DNA of 64,000 nt from Patellaria atrata CBS 101060 (GCA_010093705.1 MU006096.1:615908-679907); one strand, 5' to 3'; shown: positions 1 to 12,992, counted from the first letter of the stretch. The notes: generated by a model from the sequence alone, not told the origin. Made by a program: numbers and translations.

Positions 1-1978
1 CCCAGCGCCTGGCTCTTATCAATTTAAGACTTCCATTTTGCGAAATGGCCATAGCACACCTACATAGTGCATAAGATAAAAGAGTATGTATTTGAGCCAT
101 TACTTTCGTTCTGAACGCAAATCGATTGGTTCGTTTCAGGGGGCGACCTATCAAGCGATGCGAATAATGCAATGATCTGGTCTTCCAGAAGAGCTGCCTA
201 CCTGCGAACCGGGGGTGAGATCCTCCAGGCATCGTAGTGGCAGTCCTCAAGGTGTCGTGATGCACAGAGACTTGGAAGCGCAGGGAGCAGTTAACATGGT
301 CATCATCAAGTGGTCGAGCTCAAGTCGCTCAACATCGCAGGAGGAGAGCTGACAGAAAGTTGACAACAGAGCAGGTTTAGTGTCTCTTCCGCCCCATTGG
401 TTTCCAATGCCTCCGACTACGGAAGCCTCTCGGGAATGGTGGCGGACTTTTTTTTTTTTTAACACCTCTGCTAGAGCAGTATGAACCATACTTCGCCCTT
501 CTCCACGGCCGGCGAGGCTAGATGGTGAGGTAGACAGCGCAGGCTCGGCTCGTGATATGGAGATAGCGTGTGCAGAAACGGAGGATAGCATTATGCAGCC
601 TGCAGTCCCGCGGTCTGCAGAAGGGCCTGCCCCGTCGTCCCCAGGTTTGAGTCGTAACTTAGTAAGTTAAGTTGGTAAGTAAGAGAGTGGTCCATGTTAC
701 TGGTTAGAATGGAAATGATGGTACTGGATACCTACGCACATACCGGCGACCGGTAAGATACCTAGTTCAGGTATCCCCAGAAAACAGCACGAGTACTCTC
801 GGGGAAGATTCTCAACCTACTAAAAAAGATAGCCAACGTGCGATATTGCAAGCCAATCAGATGACTAGTCAAGCTCTCACCAGACTCACCTGGAAACTCG
901 GGAGACATGGAGAACGTCTTTCCTCAATTCTCACTGTGGATGATCGCCAAGGGAATCGCCGCAGAAGCTGTTCGCAGCCTCGCAGACGCCAAAAGGTCCA
1001 AGTGTCAGAGATAGTCTGCTCGTGCAGTCGTTAGGTTGCTTGCCTGCCTGCTTGCTTGCTTGCTTGCTGCAGGCCTGCGCTCGACCCGTTCTGACAACGG
1101 TCAATATGTGAGTTCTGCTATAGGACTGGGTTCGCACGAGCTCTCAATATCTGACTTTGATTGCATCCTTTCTACCCTTTCCACACCCCTCACGCCTTCA
1201 CGACTTTCTAAAGCGCTCGATTCGGGTTGACCGGGCATACGACAAGCATGCGGCACTGACGATCCAGGGCTTGACGCCAATGTCATGCTGCGCTTGCCGT
1301 CCTGTTGATCTCGTTTACAAACCCCATGTGGGCATGATGTGGCTTTTCCTTGAGGAGGCCATGAGCAAAGCGTCTAGGTACAGTACAGCAGTACAGTACC
1401 TCTTTACCTGGAGGTCAGGAACTAGGAATAATGAAGGTTCTGACGCACGACGAAACTAGAGCACTAGACCCGGCAGATGGAACACCTGGAGAGGACTAGG
1501 TAGGGGGGAAGGGGGGGAGAAAGAGGTGTTCATGGTTAGAAAGTTGAAGCCAGGAAAGGCCTTTGAAGTTCCCATCTAACGTGTGGAAGCCAGTTGCCAG
1601 CTCCGGTATTGATTTACTCCCGATACAGTAAAGAAGGGTTTGTAATTATGCTGGATTGCTGGAAGAAGTTTCGGGGATCATTCTTTTAGAGTCTTTTCAC
1701 GCTTTTTCAACTTTCAGGACTGGCATGGTATGGCTTGACTGGGCACAGGTTGCTTTAGAAAAAGTTGCCTCTACCATTACTGGTATGGTGCTGGTATACC
1801 CCGCGAACCCGACCTACGCTCTGTCGCTCTTAGCAGAAGTGGCCGTGATGGCGCCGTTTTGCATTATGATCTGGCTGCTTATATTATAGGTACCTGGTCA
1901 CACCGCAAAATTTGCCAGGGGATTACTTCAAAGGCCTGACTGTTGGCATTTACATTTTTATATTCCTACTTCCTATGA
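1..1978. other. xlnR upstream region, no gene recognised
   Basis: No reading frame here has protein-like composition or a recognisable domain. The stretch holds a T-run at about 450-460, a TTGC microsatellite near 1036, a GTAC-rich cluster near 1377-1402 and a G-rich run near 1501-1520. It ends at the xlnR gene and probably contains its promoter and 5' leader. The transcription start cannot be placed from sequence alone. Confidence 0.6.
1036..1069. repeat. TTGC/CTGC tetranucleotide microsatellite
   Basis: About eight imperfect copies of a 4-bp unit (TTGC with TGCC variants) lie in the region upstream of xlnR. It is a simple repeat with no visible coding role. Confidence 0.7.
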
Positions 1979-2125
1979 ATGACTTTCACAATTCCATCCT
2001 TCTCAGCTGCTTCGAGTGAGATTCGGCAGACAACAGCTGTGGAAGATTTGTACCCAACAGATCTTTCTTCTGACCTTAATCGGTCACCGTTTGCCCGAGG
2101 CTCCACCAACCAGCATCACGAAACC

Positions 2126-5100
2126 ATGCTCTCCACCAGCATACACCAATACACCCCGGCGTTCAGCCATCTGCCTTCCCCTCAGATGGTCGGCCACGAA
2201 CAACATTTAACTCCTCAGCATCACCATCTTTCGACTTCAGGTTTGGATACTCTCGCTCAGGGCTCACAGTACGCGCTCCAGCAGCTCCAACAAGGTCGCC
2301 ACCACCCGTTAGCGAACGGGAAGGCCTTCATCAAGCAAAGACATCATCCTTACGGCAATGGGCCCATCAACGTACCTCCGCGGCATCCTCAAGATCCAAT
2401 GTCACGAGATAGGTCAGGAAGGGCAAATTCCGCTGCCGGTCCCGTCAGACGGCGAATCAGCAGAGCTTGCGATCAATGTAACCAGTTAAGGACGAAATGT
2501 GATGGCAAAGCTCCCTGTGCTCATTGTGTGGGTAAGTTTCGACGAATTCTGACCTGAAATCTCGCGGCGTTCGTAATCATTGACATCATAATTGCAGAAT
2601 TTGGTCTTACCTGTGAATACGTAAGAGAAAGGAAAAAGCGTGGTAAAGCTTCCCGGAAAGACATCGCACAACAGCAAGCAGCTCAAGCGGCCGCAGCAGC
2701 GGCCGCTTCGGGTACATCTGGTGATACCTCTCAGGCCAGCCCAAGATCCGGCCATGGCTTTTCTTCCGAGGAACCAAACCTTTCGGAAGGTGGTAATAGG
2801 CAGTCTACTCCATCTGACATTAAGAGATCGCTCAGCCGGAATGATACGGCAGCACCCGGACTACCACCACCTCCACGGTCTGCCAGTATGAGCAGTGCTC
2901 AGCCCATGAACGGAAATGGCATGTACGGTGGAGTTAATCCAATGTCTCGCACCATGAGTCTTAATAACATAGACGAAATCACTGAAAATGGCCGTCATTT
3001 GCAAATACAAACTCATCATGAACAGGTAATAGATCCTAGCCTCACGACTCCACGGATGGCTCCAAATGGAGTTCACGAGAGAGGAATGTCCATGGTTGGT
3101 ATGGATCAATACACCCCTGTAGACGAATATCAGCGACCAGTCATGCAACATCCGGCGAATGGTGAACACCATGGTATGCACAACGGCCACAACGTCTTAC
3201 CTCACCCTATGCTTCATACCCAAAATATGCAGCAGTTTGCCGACAGTTCATACGCGATGATTAGTCCGCATACTCAACAACCACCTCCTTCAGCATTCCG
3301 ATTATCGACTGGAGAGAGCCCTATGTCTGGATTTTTAGCATCATCCCCAGTTACGGGATCTCCAGGTGGTTGGCTTTCCCTTCCGTCTCCAGGAGCTGCT
3401 CTTTACGCCCATGCACCTCAGATGAGTCCTGCTCAGTCACTACGTTACCCCGTTCTTCAACCATTACTTCCTCACCTTGTTAATATCATTCCGCCGCAAC
3501 TTGCGTGCGACCTCCTTGAGCTATACTTCCAAAGCTCCTCTTCTGCTTTCATGCAACCCCTATCCCCATATGTTCTTGGATTCGTTTTCCGCAAACGGTC
3601 TTTCCTTCGTCAAAACAGACCGAGAGTTTGCAGTCCTGCGTTATTAGCAAGCATGCTTTGGATAGGAGCCCAAACAAGCGAATCTCCTTATTTGACTTCT
3701 CCTCCCTCGGCCAGAGGCAAGATCTGTCAAAAGCTTATGGAATTGAGTGTTGGTCTTCTGAAACCCCTGATTCATACTCCATCAAGTCGGGATGGATCTC
3801 CGCACCGCGGAAGTACCGTTATCAATGGAGTCGCCCTCGGCGGTTTTGGAGTTGGCATACCTACCGGTCCGCAAGAAGGGGAGAGTGGCAGCCCAGGTGC
3901 TACAGGAGGTTTGGATGATGTTGCTACTTATATGCATCTAGCCATTGTCTTTTCGGCCAGTGAATATAAGGCGGCAAGCTTGCGTTGGTGGAACGCCGCA
4001 TGGTCCCTCGCTAGGGAATTGAAACTTGGAAAAGAATTACCCCCAAGTCCCTCTACTACCACCAGAGAAGGGGGCCAGGAAGAAGATGCAGATGCAGAAG
4101 GCGATGTCGATATCGATATGGGAATGAACGGTGGCCAGCAACATGGCCAAAATATCAACGGCAACGGTACGAACGAGACTTCCCCGCAAACGCCGGGAGT
4201 TGTCACCGAGGAAGAAAGGGAGGAAAGACGCCGGATTTGGTGGCTACTTTACACAATGGATCGTCATCTCGCCTTGTGCTACAATAAGCCCCTCTTCTTG
4301 TTGGACGTGGAATGTGAAGGGTTGTTACAGCCCATTGACGATACGGTATGGCAATCTGGCGAGTTTTATTCCGGGGCATCCGCTCAATCGTATTCAGACA
4401 CAACTTCCCCATATTATCGACGACGAGGGCCATCTTTCGAATGTACTGGACACAGCATATTTGGATACTTTCTGCCTTTGATGACCATCTTAGGCGAGAT
4501 TGTTGATCTTAATCATGCCAGAAACCACCCCCGATTCGGCCTCCGCTTCCGTAGCGGTAGCGACTGTGACGAGCATGCTGCTGAGATTGCACAGCAATTA
4601 GAAGCTTACGGACGAAGTCTTCAGGAGTTTGAAACTCGTTGGATGGCAAACCTTACCGAAAGCGCAGAAAACATCGATAACAATCACCACGAAGTCGGAA
4701 CTCCCTCAGTTCGATCAGTCAGTACCTCTGGGACGCGTATAAACGAATCTAGGTTGCAAACAAAAATCATCGTCGCGTACGGAACCCACGTTATGCATAC
4801 TTTGCATATACTTCTCAATGGTAAATGGGATCCGATCTCGCTGCTTGATGACAACGATCTTTGGATTTCTTCGCAGTCTTTCGTCAATGCAACAGCACAT
4901 GCAGTTTCCGCAGCCGAAGCCGTTAGCGATATCCTCGAATACGATCCTGATCTCAGTTGCATGCCATTTTTCTTTGGTATTTATCTACTTCAAGGTAGCT
5001 TTCTGCTACTACTCATTGCAGATAAGCTGCAAGGCGATGCAAGCCCAAATGTTGTCAAAGCTTGCGAGACAATAGTTAGAGCGCATGAAGTTTGCGTCGT

Positions 5101-5318
5101 TACGCTGAACACAGAATATCAGGTCAGTATCACTCTATCATTCCACGATTATTCAGTCTCTGACTGCATTACAGCGCAATTTCCGTAAAGTCATGCGCTC
5201 AGCTCTCGCGCAAGTCAGAGGTCGGCTTCTAGAAGATTTCGGTGAACAGCAAGCGCGCAGGCGAGAAGTTCTATCCCTGTACAGATGGACAGGCGATGGA
5301 ACTGGTCTCGCACTGTAA
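2126..5318 (+). CDS. xlnR: XlnR/Xyr1 xylanolytic-cellulolytic transcription activator
   Basis: Zn2Cys6 regulator that activates xylanase and cellulase genes in the nucleus. Three exons: 2126-2531, 2598-5122 and 5175-5318 (1024 aa). The zinc cluster [20 protein letters not shown] lies at residues 115-134, and its sixth Cys (GLTC) comes just after intron 1. It is followed by the basic run [12 protein letters not shown] that is typical of XlnR. The fungal-specific TF domain spans roughly residues 420-730, with [33 protein letters not shown] and [20 protein letters not shown]. The C-terminal regulatory part contains [12 protein letters not shown] and [16 protein letters not shown], and the protein ends with the family's [11 protein letters not shown]. 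The ATG at 2126 is preferred because MLSTSIHQY resembles the MLSNPLRRY start of Trichoderma Xyr1. An in-frame ATG at 1979 would add 49 residues. Length and motif order match the family, so identity is close to certain. Confidence 0.96.
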
Positions 5319-8300
5319 AAAGTCCTAAAAGTCAACGTCTAATGCATGCACATACCAGGTTCAGCACTTCATTTCTTCGCTGTATTTATTTATTTATTTT
5401 TCTATTTTTACACTTCATATCGCTCGCTCATAGATATGAAAGAGCTTGGGCTCTTGGTCGGAAAACTTGTTCTTTCAAAATGATTACTACTTATACCCCT
5501 GTCATCTGGCTTTCGGAACAGTCGCTTTTGGGGAGTTTACCTGTCAAGGGTGATGTTGTACGTATGAAGTATGGCGTTTACTATCGTTGGGAGCCTGTCT
5601 ATTACATTGGGCTAGAACACTTGTACTGTACCTCTATAGCAAGCAGATACACAAAAGATACATGCAACTTTTTTCAAATTTCAGTACGCTTCTGGAATTG
5701 CGAGCCGTCGTAGCGTCGCATCCATCATTTCCCCTTTTCTTTCATCATTTCATGTCTCGGTGCGCCATCGGGAGCCCCTGGCAAAATTCATATACGGAGA
5801 CAGAAACAGGCCCGGATGCCTTATAATCAGCTCTTCGAATCCAGGACTGACAAGATCTCTACCCCGGATTTCCAGGCTTTCGATAATTCAACGGCATCCC
5901 TAGTTTTGAGTCCGCCAGGTGTTCCCGTCCCCTCCGCCGGGCTACTAGGGACGATGCATACAAGAGGCCTATAGTTGGGGGATCATAAGAGTGGAATGTG
6001 CCCAATGAATGCTGTCTCTAGAAGGCGGACTAGATTGTGGGGTGCTGCAATAGTAACGTTCTGTGGGGTATATCAGCTACCTTTCTAGGGATATGGTGAG
6101 GCAATAGCGGCGACGGGTTATAGGTGTAAGTCGTCAGGACTCCTTGCGGGGCAACCATAAGCGGCTTGAAAAGAATTCCCAAACCATGCTAGGGCCGAAG
6201 ATGAAGCTGCTGGTCGTATGCATAAAGAAGCCGTCTTATGCGTCATGGAATGCATGGAGGTTTGTAGGGATGGTCACAACAGCGCAGATCAGCAGGGTAC
6301 AGATGTCGAATGAGTCGTGAGGATGGTGAGACAGATGGCAGCGACCAGTTTGAAGAAGGCAAGCTTCTGGAAAACTGTAAGGGCCTTGTTCCTGGCATGG
6401 ATCGGAATTAGTTGATTGAATGCGCAGAAAGAAAGGACGGCAGACTTGTTCAGAGGGAGCCAGCCATTTGAAGTCAACGTTGATTCAGGCTAATATCGAT
6501 ATGACGAGACAAGAAGGGGACAGGGTGTGCACGTTCTTCGCGCGTGGCATTTAGCCTGAACTACACTCAATGCCGAACTTTCATTGGGGATGTTTCGGCA
6601 CTAGCGGCTCCGCGGCGCATGTAATCGTACTGTAATTTTCTGATGCGTCAAAACCTGGTGGAGGTACTGAGTGTGACGATTGACGAATTTTGTCAACCCT
6701 TGGCCTTGGTCACCAGCCCTTCCCACTTTCGTACACCATCCCCTCCTTGTTTTCTCAACTTTCCTTCGTTCGGATCATAGGAGATCTGGGGATCTTCTGG
6801 GCATGGTTTCAGGTCACCTTCTGGGGTTCTTCTGGACGCGTTCTTCGAGATCTGCAGATTCTGCACGCAACAAGATATCGAGGAGGGGCAGCAACCCTGG
6901 GATACACCTTGCCTACACTGTTATGTCTTTATCAGATATGCAAGAAGGGTGTGTGCCATCATTAATCGAATATTCTATGCAAATGCAAATTATGCAATGC
7001 CTCTTCCTGGTGTTGAGGTCTTGATGTACCCTTTTCTTCTATGCAGTAAGTACTCTCCTGGATTGTGAGCACAATTTACATGCGCATCAAACAGAGCTCC
7101 CTTAGAACTAGGCACTCGTCTTAAGCTGTTACGCTAAGAAATGTCAAGTGCCAATTGATTCGTGTCCAAGTGTCACAATGTCACTTTGTGACAGGATCGT
7201 GACCTTCTAGACGCAAGGGTCGTCGGGCGCCCTACAGCACATAAAGGTATCACGACGTTGAAGGAGGTCGGAGAATACCGCAACGCTCACATTAAACTAC
7301 ACCTCTATGCGGCCCATCCACACGCCCAAATAATATATATTATACAATCACCTCAATTCAGCTCTAGTTTCAAGGACCAGGAAACTAATCTGTCACGATG
7401 ATCAAGAAAATTGAGGAATAGGGCAGAAATTTGAGTTTCATGCTTGCGGTCACCAGCGTTGTTCACGACTCAGGATCAACACCGCCAGATCTACATCAGA
7501 AAACGTGAAGGACCAGCATTAATATAGGTAGAAGAACCGTTATGAACCGCTTCGTAAAAGCCTAAAAGCCACGCACATGGCGCAATCCGGTCCTCGAGCT
7601 AGAAGAATCAAAGTTTCGATGATATTCATTGATACTACTGTTTCCATCCATAGGGCAGCCCTGAAGATATTTTTGCGGTCCTGATGTTGAGATCAACGAA
7701 TTTCACCACTTGTCTGGTCGTTGCACGTCTAGGTTGTTGTGAGTACTACGTGGAAAGGGGCATTTGACTTTAGCTATACGCGAGAAATGATCCGTATGGC
7801 CGAACGAGTAACTGTACAGTACAGTACAAGTACAAATGGCCAAACCGTAAGGTACAAGGTTATGATATATAGATACTGTACATGATGAGCACATCGGTCG
7901 ACCAGTGCCAAGTGTGACAAAGGAGGTGACGGTCGCTGAGTTCCGAAACGTGTTAGCTAAAGATACTAAAACATACTGGGTCTAACGGCGCACGTGCTGT
8001 GTCGTCCACTAGACCAGAGCCGATCCCGGTCTCTTAGATCCGGGTTGCCCAAATCATCATCTTGATTCTTGTCGTCTCCGGTCACAGGGGATTCGCATCA
8101 AAATCCACCACTTTCATCAAGATCATCGACATACAACAAATGAAAACAAAATTATTCTGGAAAATCCTTCCTGCGCCCTATCAGGTATGTCAAGTAGTAG
8201 ATTTACTATACGAACTATAGGATCTCTAAGAAAAATGTGGACGGGCCGAAGATCGGCTACTCCAATTATGTCATCGATCTCCTATCCCACCTTCAACACC

Positions 8301-11300
8301 AATCCATATCTCACCGACAACTCGGAAACCATCCAAATCTCGAGAATTTCTAGATCGAGATGAGTCTCTTTGATTCAACCGCTTCCTAAGGCTCGTGATC
8401 GTCAATCTGGCCTCAATCCTATCATCCTTAACTACGATTCTACGAGCCGTATGTGCCGGGTTTCGAGCGAACCAAACAAACCGTAACCTGACGGTATACA
8501 GAACATCTCACTATGTCTAATTAGCTCTACAAAGATCTAACTCAGTTGACACAGTCACGGAACGATCAAAGTCTTCCCTGGTGTAAAACAATTCTCTCTA
8601 AGAGCCCTAGGATTTTCGTACTACTGCATCACAACGTGCGATACTGTTATCCACTCCATCGTCCACTACTAGGACTTGAGGCAATAATGTCTGTCTAGAA
8701 CTACCATAGACCTGCACTCGACATTGTGATAGACATTCTCGTTACCGCTTTATCAATATTGCTGCCGACTTATCGATAAATCAACGCATGCGTTCTAAAT
8801 CCCCGTAAAATATCTCGTGCAATCGCACTCTCCCCTGTTGATCCTTCCAAACGATCGGTCAGAAATCCCCTGCAAATTCTTGAACGATGCTCTCCGAACT
8901 CGATCGACGAGAAAGGTGAATAGATACGAGCTTAACAGATTTCCCTCTTCCCGCCGGTGACCCGAAACACGGCATTGTTTTTCCAGTTGAAAAAATTGTC
9001 AATGGTGTGAAGATGCAGTCCGTGTTTGAAGCGTATTGGTCGCAGCATCTCGACCTAGACCTCTGAACTCTTTCTTACCCACCTGTTCCCCCTTTGGCTA
9101 AATCTCCAAGCTCGCTTCCTTCAATGCCTTGGTCCTGCACGCGTAGACTGATGGCTGCGCACCGTGGTCTCACCTCTGAGCATGTGGAACCTATCAGCTG
9201 CCCTCTCTGATCATACGAGAGGTATCCTTCCAGACCTAGAGACCTGAACTGCTCTTTTCAGCACGGCCAATCCAAGTCGAGTCGGACCAGCTGGGGTTCT
9301 GGATACAGGACGCACGAAGCCTGCGTGTTGAAAGTCAATTCTGTGGGTCCGGTCTGTCCAATATTTTATACCTGGGATCAGCAGATGACCCATCTGGGAG
9401 TTCGGCGATGGCGTGAGAAGCTTCAACAAAAAATTTACTTTACCTCGAATCGACATACCGGTATAGTGGCGACTACGATTCCTTGATTCGTCGATGCTCC
9501 TCGGACACGGTAGCGCCTTCAGTGCCACCCGAACTCGACAACTGTCTCAGCTTTGTTCGCTTGTAATAGCTTCGCTGGGTTTCAATCAGTAAAATTCATA
9601 AACGGACCGAAATCTACAAGTAACCACCAAATGTTTTCCCCGATAGCAAGACCTACTCAATGTTTCAAGAGCTGACAATTCTCCAGAGGATTGATGTCCA
9701 ACGTAATACGGTATCTTTGCACGTTGATATCCACAGACACGGGATACGTCCATGTTGTGCCATAAAGTATATATTTTCATGGAGAGGATCGAAAACCCGC
9801 ATCAACTGTTTCACTTAGACCCATAAACAACTGGAGTTAGTTTCCAAGCACCAGGCGCGTGGTATCTCGATAGCATCATCCCTCAGCGCTTATACTGAGC
9901 AACTGGGATTCGCCTTAGCAATTTCCCTCTCCTAATGAAATTTTGCATTTCCTCTCATACTGTACGTTTGCTGGGAAGCACGCACACAATCCTTGTAAGA
10001 ACTCCTGGATACAATGATATCAAAAATATCTTCGTACAGTAAATCAGAATAGTATGAGTGAAGAAGACTTGATAGGTATACGGAATGTGGTCTGTTCTAT
10101 GGTCAACTTAAGAGCATGTTGTCTAAGTAGAGGCGTATGACACTGTTGTGCATAGTCATAGCAGTGGTAGTTCTACAAATTACAGTTCGAAATTAAAGTA
10201 CTTAATTTACTATCCCCTCATTCAATAATGTTGAGACTCGTTGCTCTGTGTTTCTTGTAGACCTAGCGGTCCACCAATACGTACGAGTTTATGATGACCT
10301 CTACATCGTTGACGTACTTGAGGAGTTTATATAGCTGTTACTCCTTATCCATAGTTTGGTCGTGTTGTACAGTTTGATAGTTCAGCTCACTCAGACTTTC
10401 TTGTACGTCCACTTATAACGTACAGTCGCGAGATTTTCACATTCCACTCCTCCTATACGCCTAGATTCTCCTGGTTAGTTGATCTCCCACGCATTACACT
10501 CTCCTGTCCTGTAATCGTATCAAGAAACCCTGCAGTCTTTAGATATTCTTATTATCTTGTACGCTCTCCTGTCATTCCCTTTTCCCACAGCCACCTTCAC
10601 TCTTTCCGCTTTCGTGAATGTCCTGCTTACGAGACGGCACCTTGGATCAAGATTCCTCTAACTACGGGCTGAGATGAGGCCTCAAGTCTCGCACTTCATA
10701 AGGTACTTACAGATCGGACGACGTCAAAACTACGTCCATCCCAAGGGTGGTGGGTGGGATGCGGTAGGGAGTTCTATCCAGCAACAGAATCAACATCCCC
10801 ATTCCCGCCCCCCAGCGAAACCTCTCGATACTTTTACACGCGAACGATCGATACGTAAGACATCGACCGCACACGCCCGCAAATCCTACAGAGGCCCATA
10901 TCCTAGTTTACCTAACAGATAAACAGGCCCATACTTAAGGTACATGTTGAGCCTATCTGTAAGGTAGCAAGCTATATCTCTCCGCCAACTCATCAGGTCC
11001 TCGGACTACGGGGGTGCTGTGTCTTATCCAGTCTCTAGCATTGTAAACCCAGATCGGATGGTGGTGAGGTAGACTTCCGAGAGTCTGGTTACAGTAACGC
11101 CGCAGCCGGGCTACCTTCCCGCGTCTTGGACTGCTGCTTCTCGGTTCATGGAGCGTCTCTTAGCAGGCGAGGTGCTTGAGGCGGTGGAGAGATGGGTTAG
11201 GCCGATGTGGTGCGGATTGGTCACGGACTTTTGGGTGGGTTCGGGGCTTCTTGCGTACTGTCAGTAGTTCCAGATGTTTTCGTGTGCGATCGCATTTGGT

Positions 11301-11301
11301 T
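5319..11301. other. Gene-free region downstream of xlnR
   Basis: About 6 kb without a supportable gene, lying between two convergent genes. Open frames are short (about 115 codons at most), overlap each other on both strands and show no domain. Visible items are an ATTT-rich tract near 5385-5410 (probably xlnR 3' UTR), an 8-bp inverted repeat at 7171-7193 and a GTACAGTAC cluster near 7811-7835. I see no transposon ends, no retroelement domains and no tRNA. Confidence 0.55.
7171..7193. repeat. Short inverted repeat (TGTCACAA ... TTGTGACA)
   Basis: Two perfect 8-bp arms flank a 7-nt loop, TGTCACT, which itself repeats the TGTCAC core. It lies in the gene-free region and could be a dimeric protein-binding site or chance. 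Confidence 0.5.
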
Positions 11302-11385
11302 GTACTATCAGGTTTTCTCGTACTATCAGGTTTTCTCGTACTATCAGGTTTTCTCGTACTATCAGGTTTTCTCGTACTATCAGGT
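11302..11385. repeat. 18-bp minisatellite, left block
   Basis: Unit GTACTATCAGGTTTTCTC is repeated head to tail at 11302, 11320, 11338, 11356 and 11374. The last copy is cut at 12 nt by the run of N. Copies are identical, which points to recent expansion or homogenisation. Because 18 is divisible by three and the unit has no stop in the forward frames, all three forward frames stay open as repeats of six residues (for example SYYQVF). These frames should not be read as genes. Confidence 0.95.
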
Positions 11386-12170
11386 NNNNNNNNNNNNNNN
11401 NNNNNNNNNNNNNNNNNNNNNNNNNNNNNNNNNNNNNNNNNNNNNNNNNNNNNNNNNNNNNNNNNNNNNNNNNNNNNNNNNNNNNNNNNNNNNNNNNNNN
11501 NNNNNNNNNNNNNNNNNNNNNNNNNNNNNNNNNNNNNNNNNNNNNNNNNNNNNNNNNNNNNNNNNNNNNNNNNNNNNNNNNNNNNNNNNNNNNNNNNNNN
11601 NNNNNNNNNNNNNNNNNNNNNNNNNNNNNNNNNNNNNNNNNNNNNNNNNNNNNNNNNNNNNNNNNNNNNNNNNNNNNNNNNNNNNNNNNNNNNNNNNNNN
11701 NNNNNNNNNNNNNNNNNNNNNNNNNNNNNNNNNNNNNNNNNNNNNNNNNNNNNNNNNNNNNNNNNNNNNNNNNNNNNNNNNNNNNNNNNNNNNNNNNNNN
11801 NNNNNNNNNNNNNNNNNNNNNNNNNNNNNNNNNNNNNNNNNNNNNNNNNNNNNNNNNNNNNNNNNNNNNNNNNNNNNNNNNNNNNNNNNNNNNNNNNNNN
11901 NNNNNNNNNNNNNNNNNNNNNNNNNNNNNNNNNNNNNNNNNNNNNNNNNNNNNNNNNNNNNNNNNNNNNNNNNNNNNNNNNNNNNNNNNNNNNNNNNNNN
12001 NNNNNNNNNNNNNNNNNNNNNNNNNNNNNNNNNNNNNNNNNNNNNNNNNNNNNNNNNNNNNNNNNNNNNNNNNNNNNNNNNNNNNNNNNNNNNNNNNNNN
12101 NNNNNNNNNNNNNNNNNNNNNNNNNNNNNNNNNNNNNNNNNNNNNNNNNNNNNNNNNNNNNNNNNNNNNN
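11386..12170. other. Assembly gap (785 N)
   Basis: An unbroken run of N sits exactly between two 18-bp tandem arrays. The assembler most likely failed to resolve a longer minisatellite. The true length is unknown. Confidence 0.98.
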
Positions 12171-12294
12171 TACGGTTCTTTCCTATTGTACGGTTCTTTC
12201 CTATTGTACGGTTCTTTCCTATTGTACGGTTCTTTCCTATTGTACGGTTCTTTCCTATTGTACGGTTCTTCCCTATTGTACGGTTCTTTCCTAT
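12171..12294. repeat. 18-bp minisatellite, right block
   Basis: Unit TACGGTTCTTTCCTATTG is repeated seven times. The sixth copy has one T-to-C change and the last is truncated. The unit length equals that of the left block but the sequence differs (about 11 of 18 positions match in the best register I found). From about 12295 to 12440 the array decays into CCTTCC-rich and TTTCTACACAG-type degenerate copies. Confidence 0.95.
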
Positions 12295-12992
12295 ACCCTT
12301 CCTTCCATCTGAACAGTTCCTTCCTATCGTACGGTTCCTTCCACCTGTAACCCCCCTTCCATCTGTACCTGCCCTTCCAGTTAACACAGTTTCTACACAG
12401 TTTCTACACAGTTTCCTCCCTCTTATACGGTCCCCGTCCTTCCTTCCTGTCCGACATCCCCAGTACACACCTCGGTCTCTACGACCCGTACCGTAAAGTT
12501 CACTCTTCAACTAGCTTGCTTACCTTACCTGCCCTATACAAGGAGTCCAGTCGACCAAGCTGGCCCGTACCCTCGCACGATCCAACCCGTGCCGCACCCC
12601 AAGGAAACGGACGGGATCCTCAATGTACTGAAGAGACGACACAGCACACCACCTCGAATCACCGTTTCTCCCGGAAGGGAAAGGGGCGTACGATATATTC
12701 AACTCAAACTCTCCACTGAGATTTAAAATGTCAGTCGTAGGATATATAATCTCATTCATACCCCCCTTCCCCCGCCCAAACCCCCCCCCCCCCCCAAAAA
12801 AAAAAGAAAAATAAAAATTTCCTGATATACCGCAGCCCAAACTCCCATCCCAACCCATCTTTATCCCCTAGATATCTATTTGCTTCAAACCCCCTTATCC
12901 CCCTTAAAGACCTAAAAAAAAAATCGTATATAAATTACCCGCATGATACATCCAACCAAAACATCATCACAATTCCAACCACTCCAGATCAT
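12295..12992. other. Degenerate repeat tail and nirA-like 3' flank
   Basis: Pyrimidine-rich remnants of the minisatellite run to about 12440, followed by non-coding sequence up to the stop codon of the NirA-like gene. It includes a 15-C run with a following A-run at 12781-12805. No gene is supported. Confidence 0.6.
12781..12805. repeat. Homopolymer C15-A10 tract
   Basis: Fifteen C followed by ten A, about 190 bp past the stop of the minus-strand NirA-like gene. In the transcript sense it reads T-run then G-run, so it would lie in the 3' UTR or just past it. The exact length may be affected by sequencing error. Confidence 0.8.

Noticed and set aside
247-591. 114-codon minus-strand frame near the left edge
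   Set aside because: Includes a poly-T derived Lys run and has no recognisable feature.
1656-1889. Hydrophobic 77-codon frame before xlnR
   Set aside because: No signal-peptide logic, poor start context and no homology that I recognise.
5319-11301. Decayed transposon or RIP-mutated repeat
   Set aside because: I found no terminal repeats, no transposase or reverse-transcriptase remnants, and base composition does not look RIP-skewed by eye. A genome self-comparison would be needed.
11176-12510. Long open frames on both strands spanning the N gap
   Set aside because: They exist only because N codons are open and an 18-bp repeat keeps all frames free of stops. There is no protein evidence.
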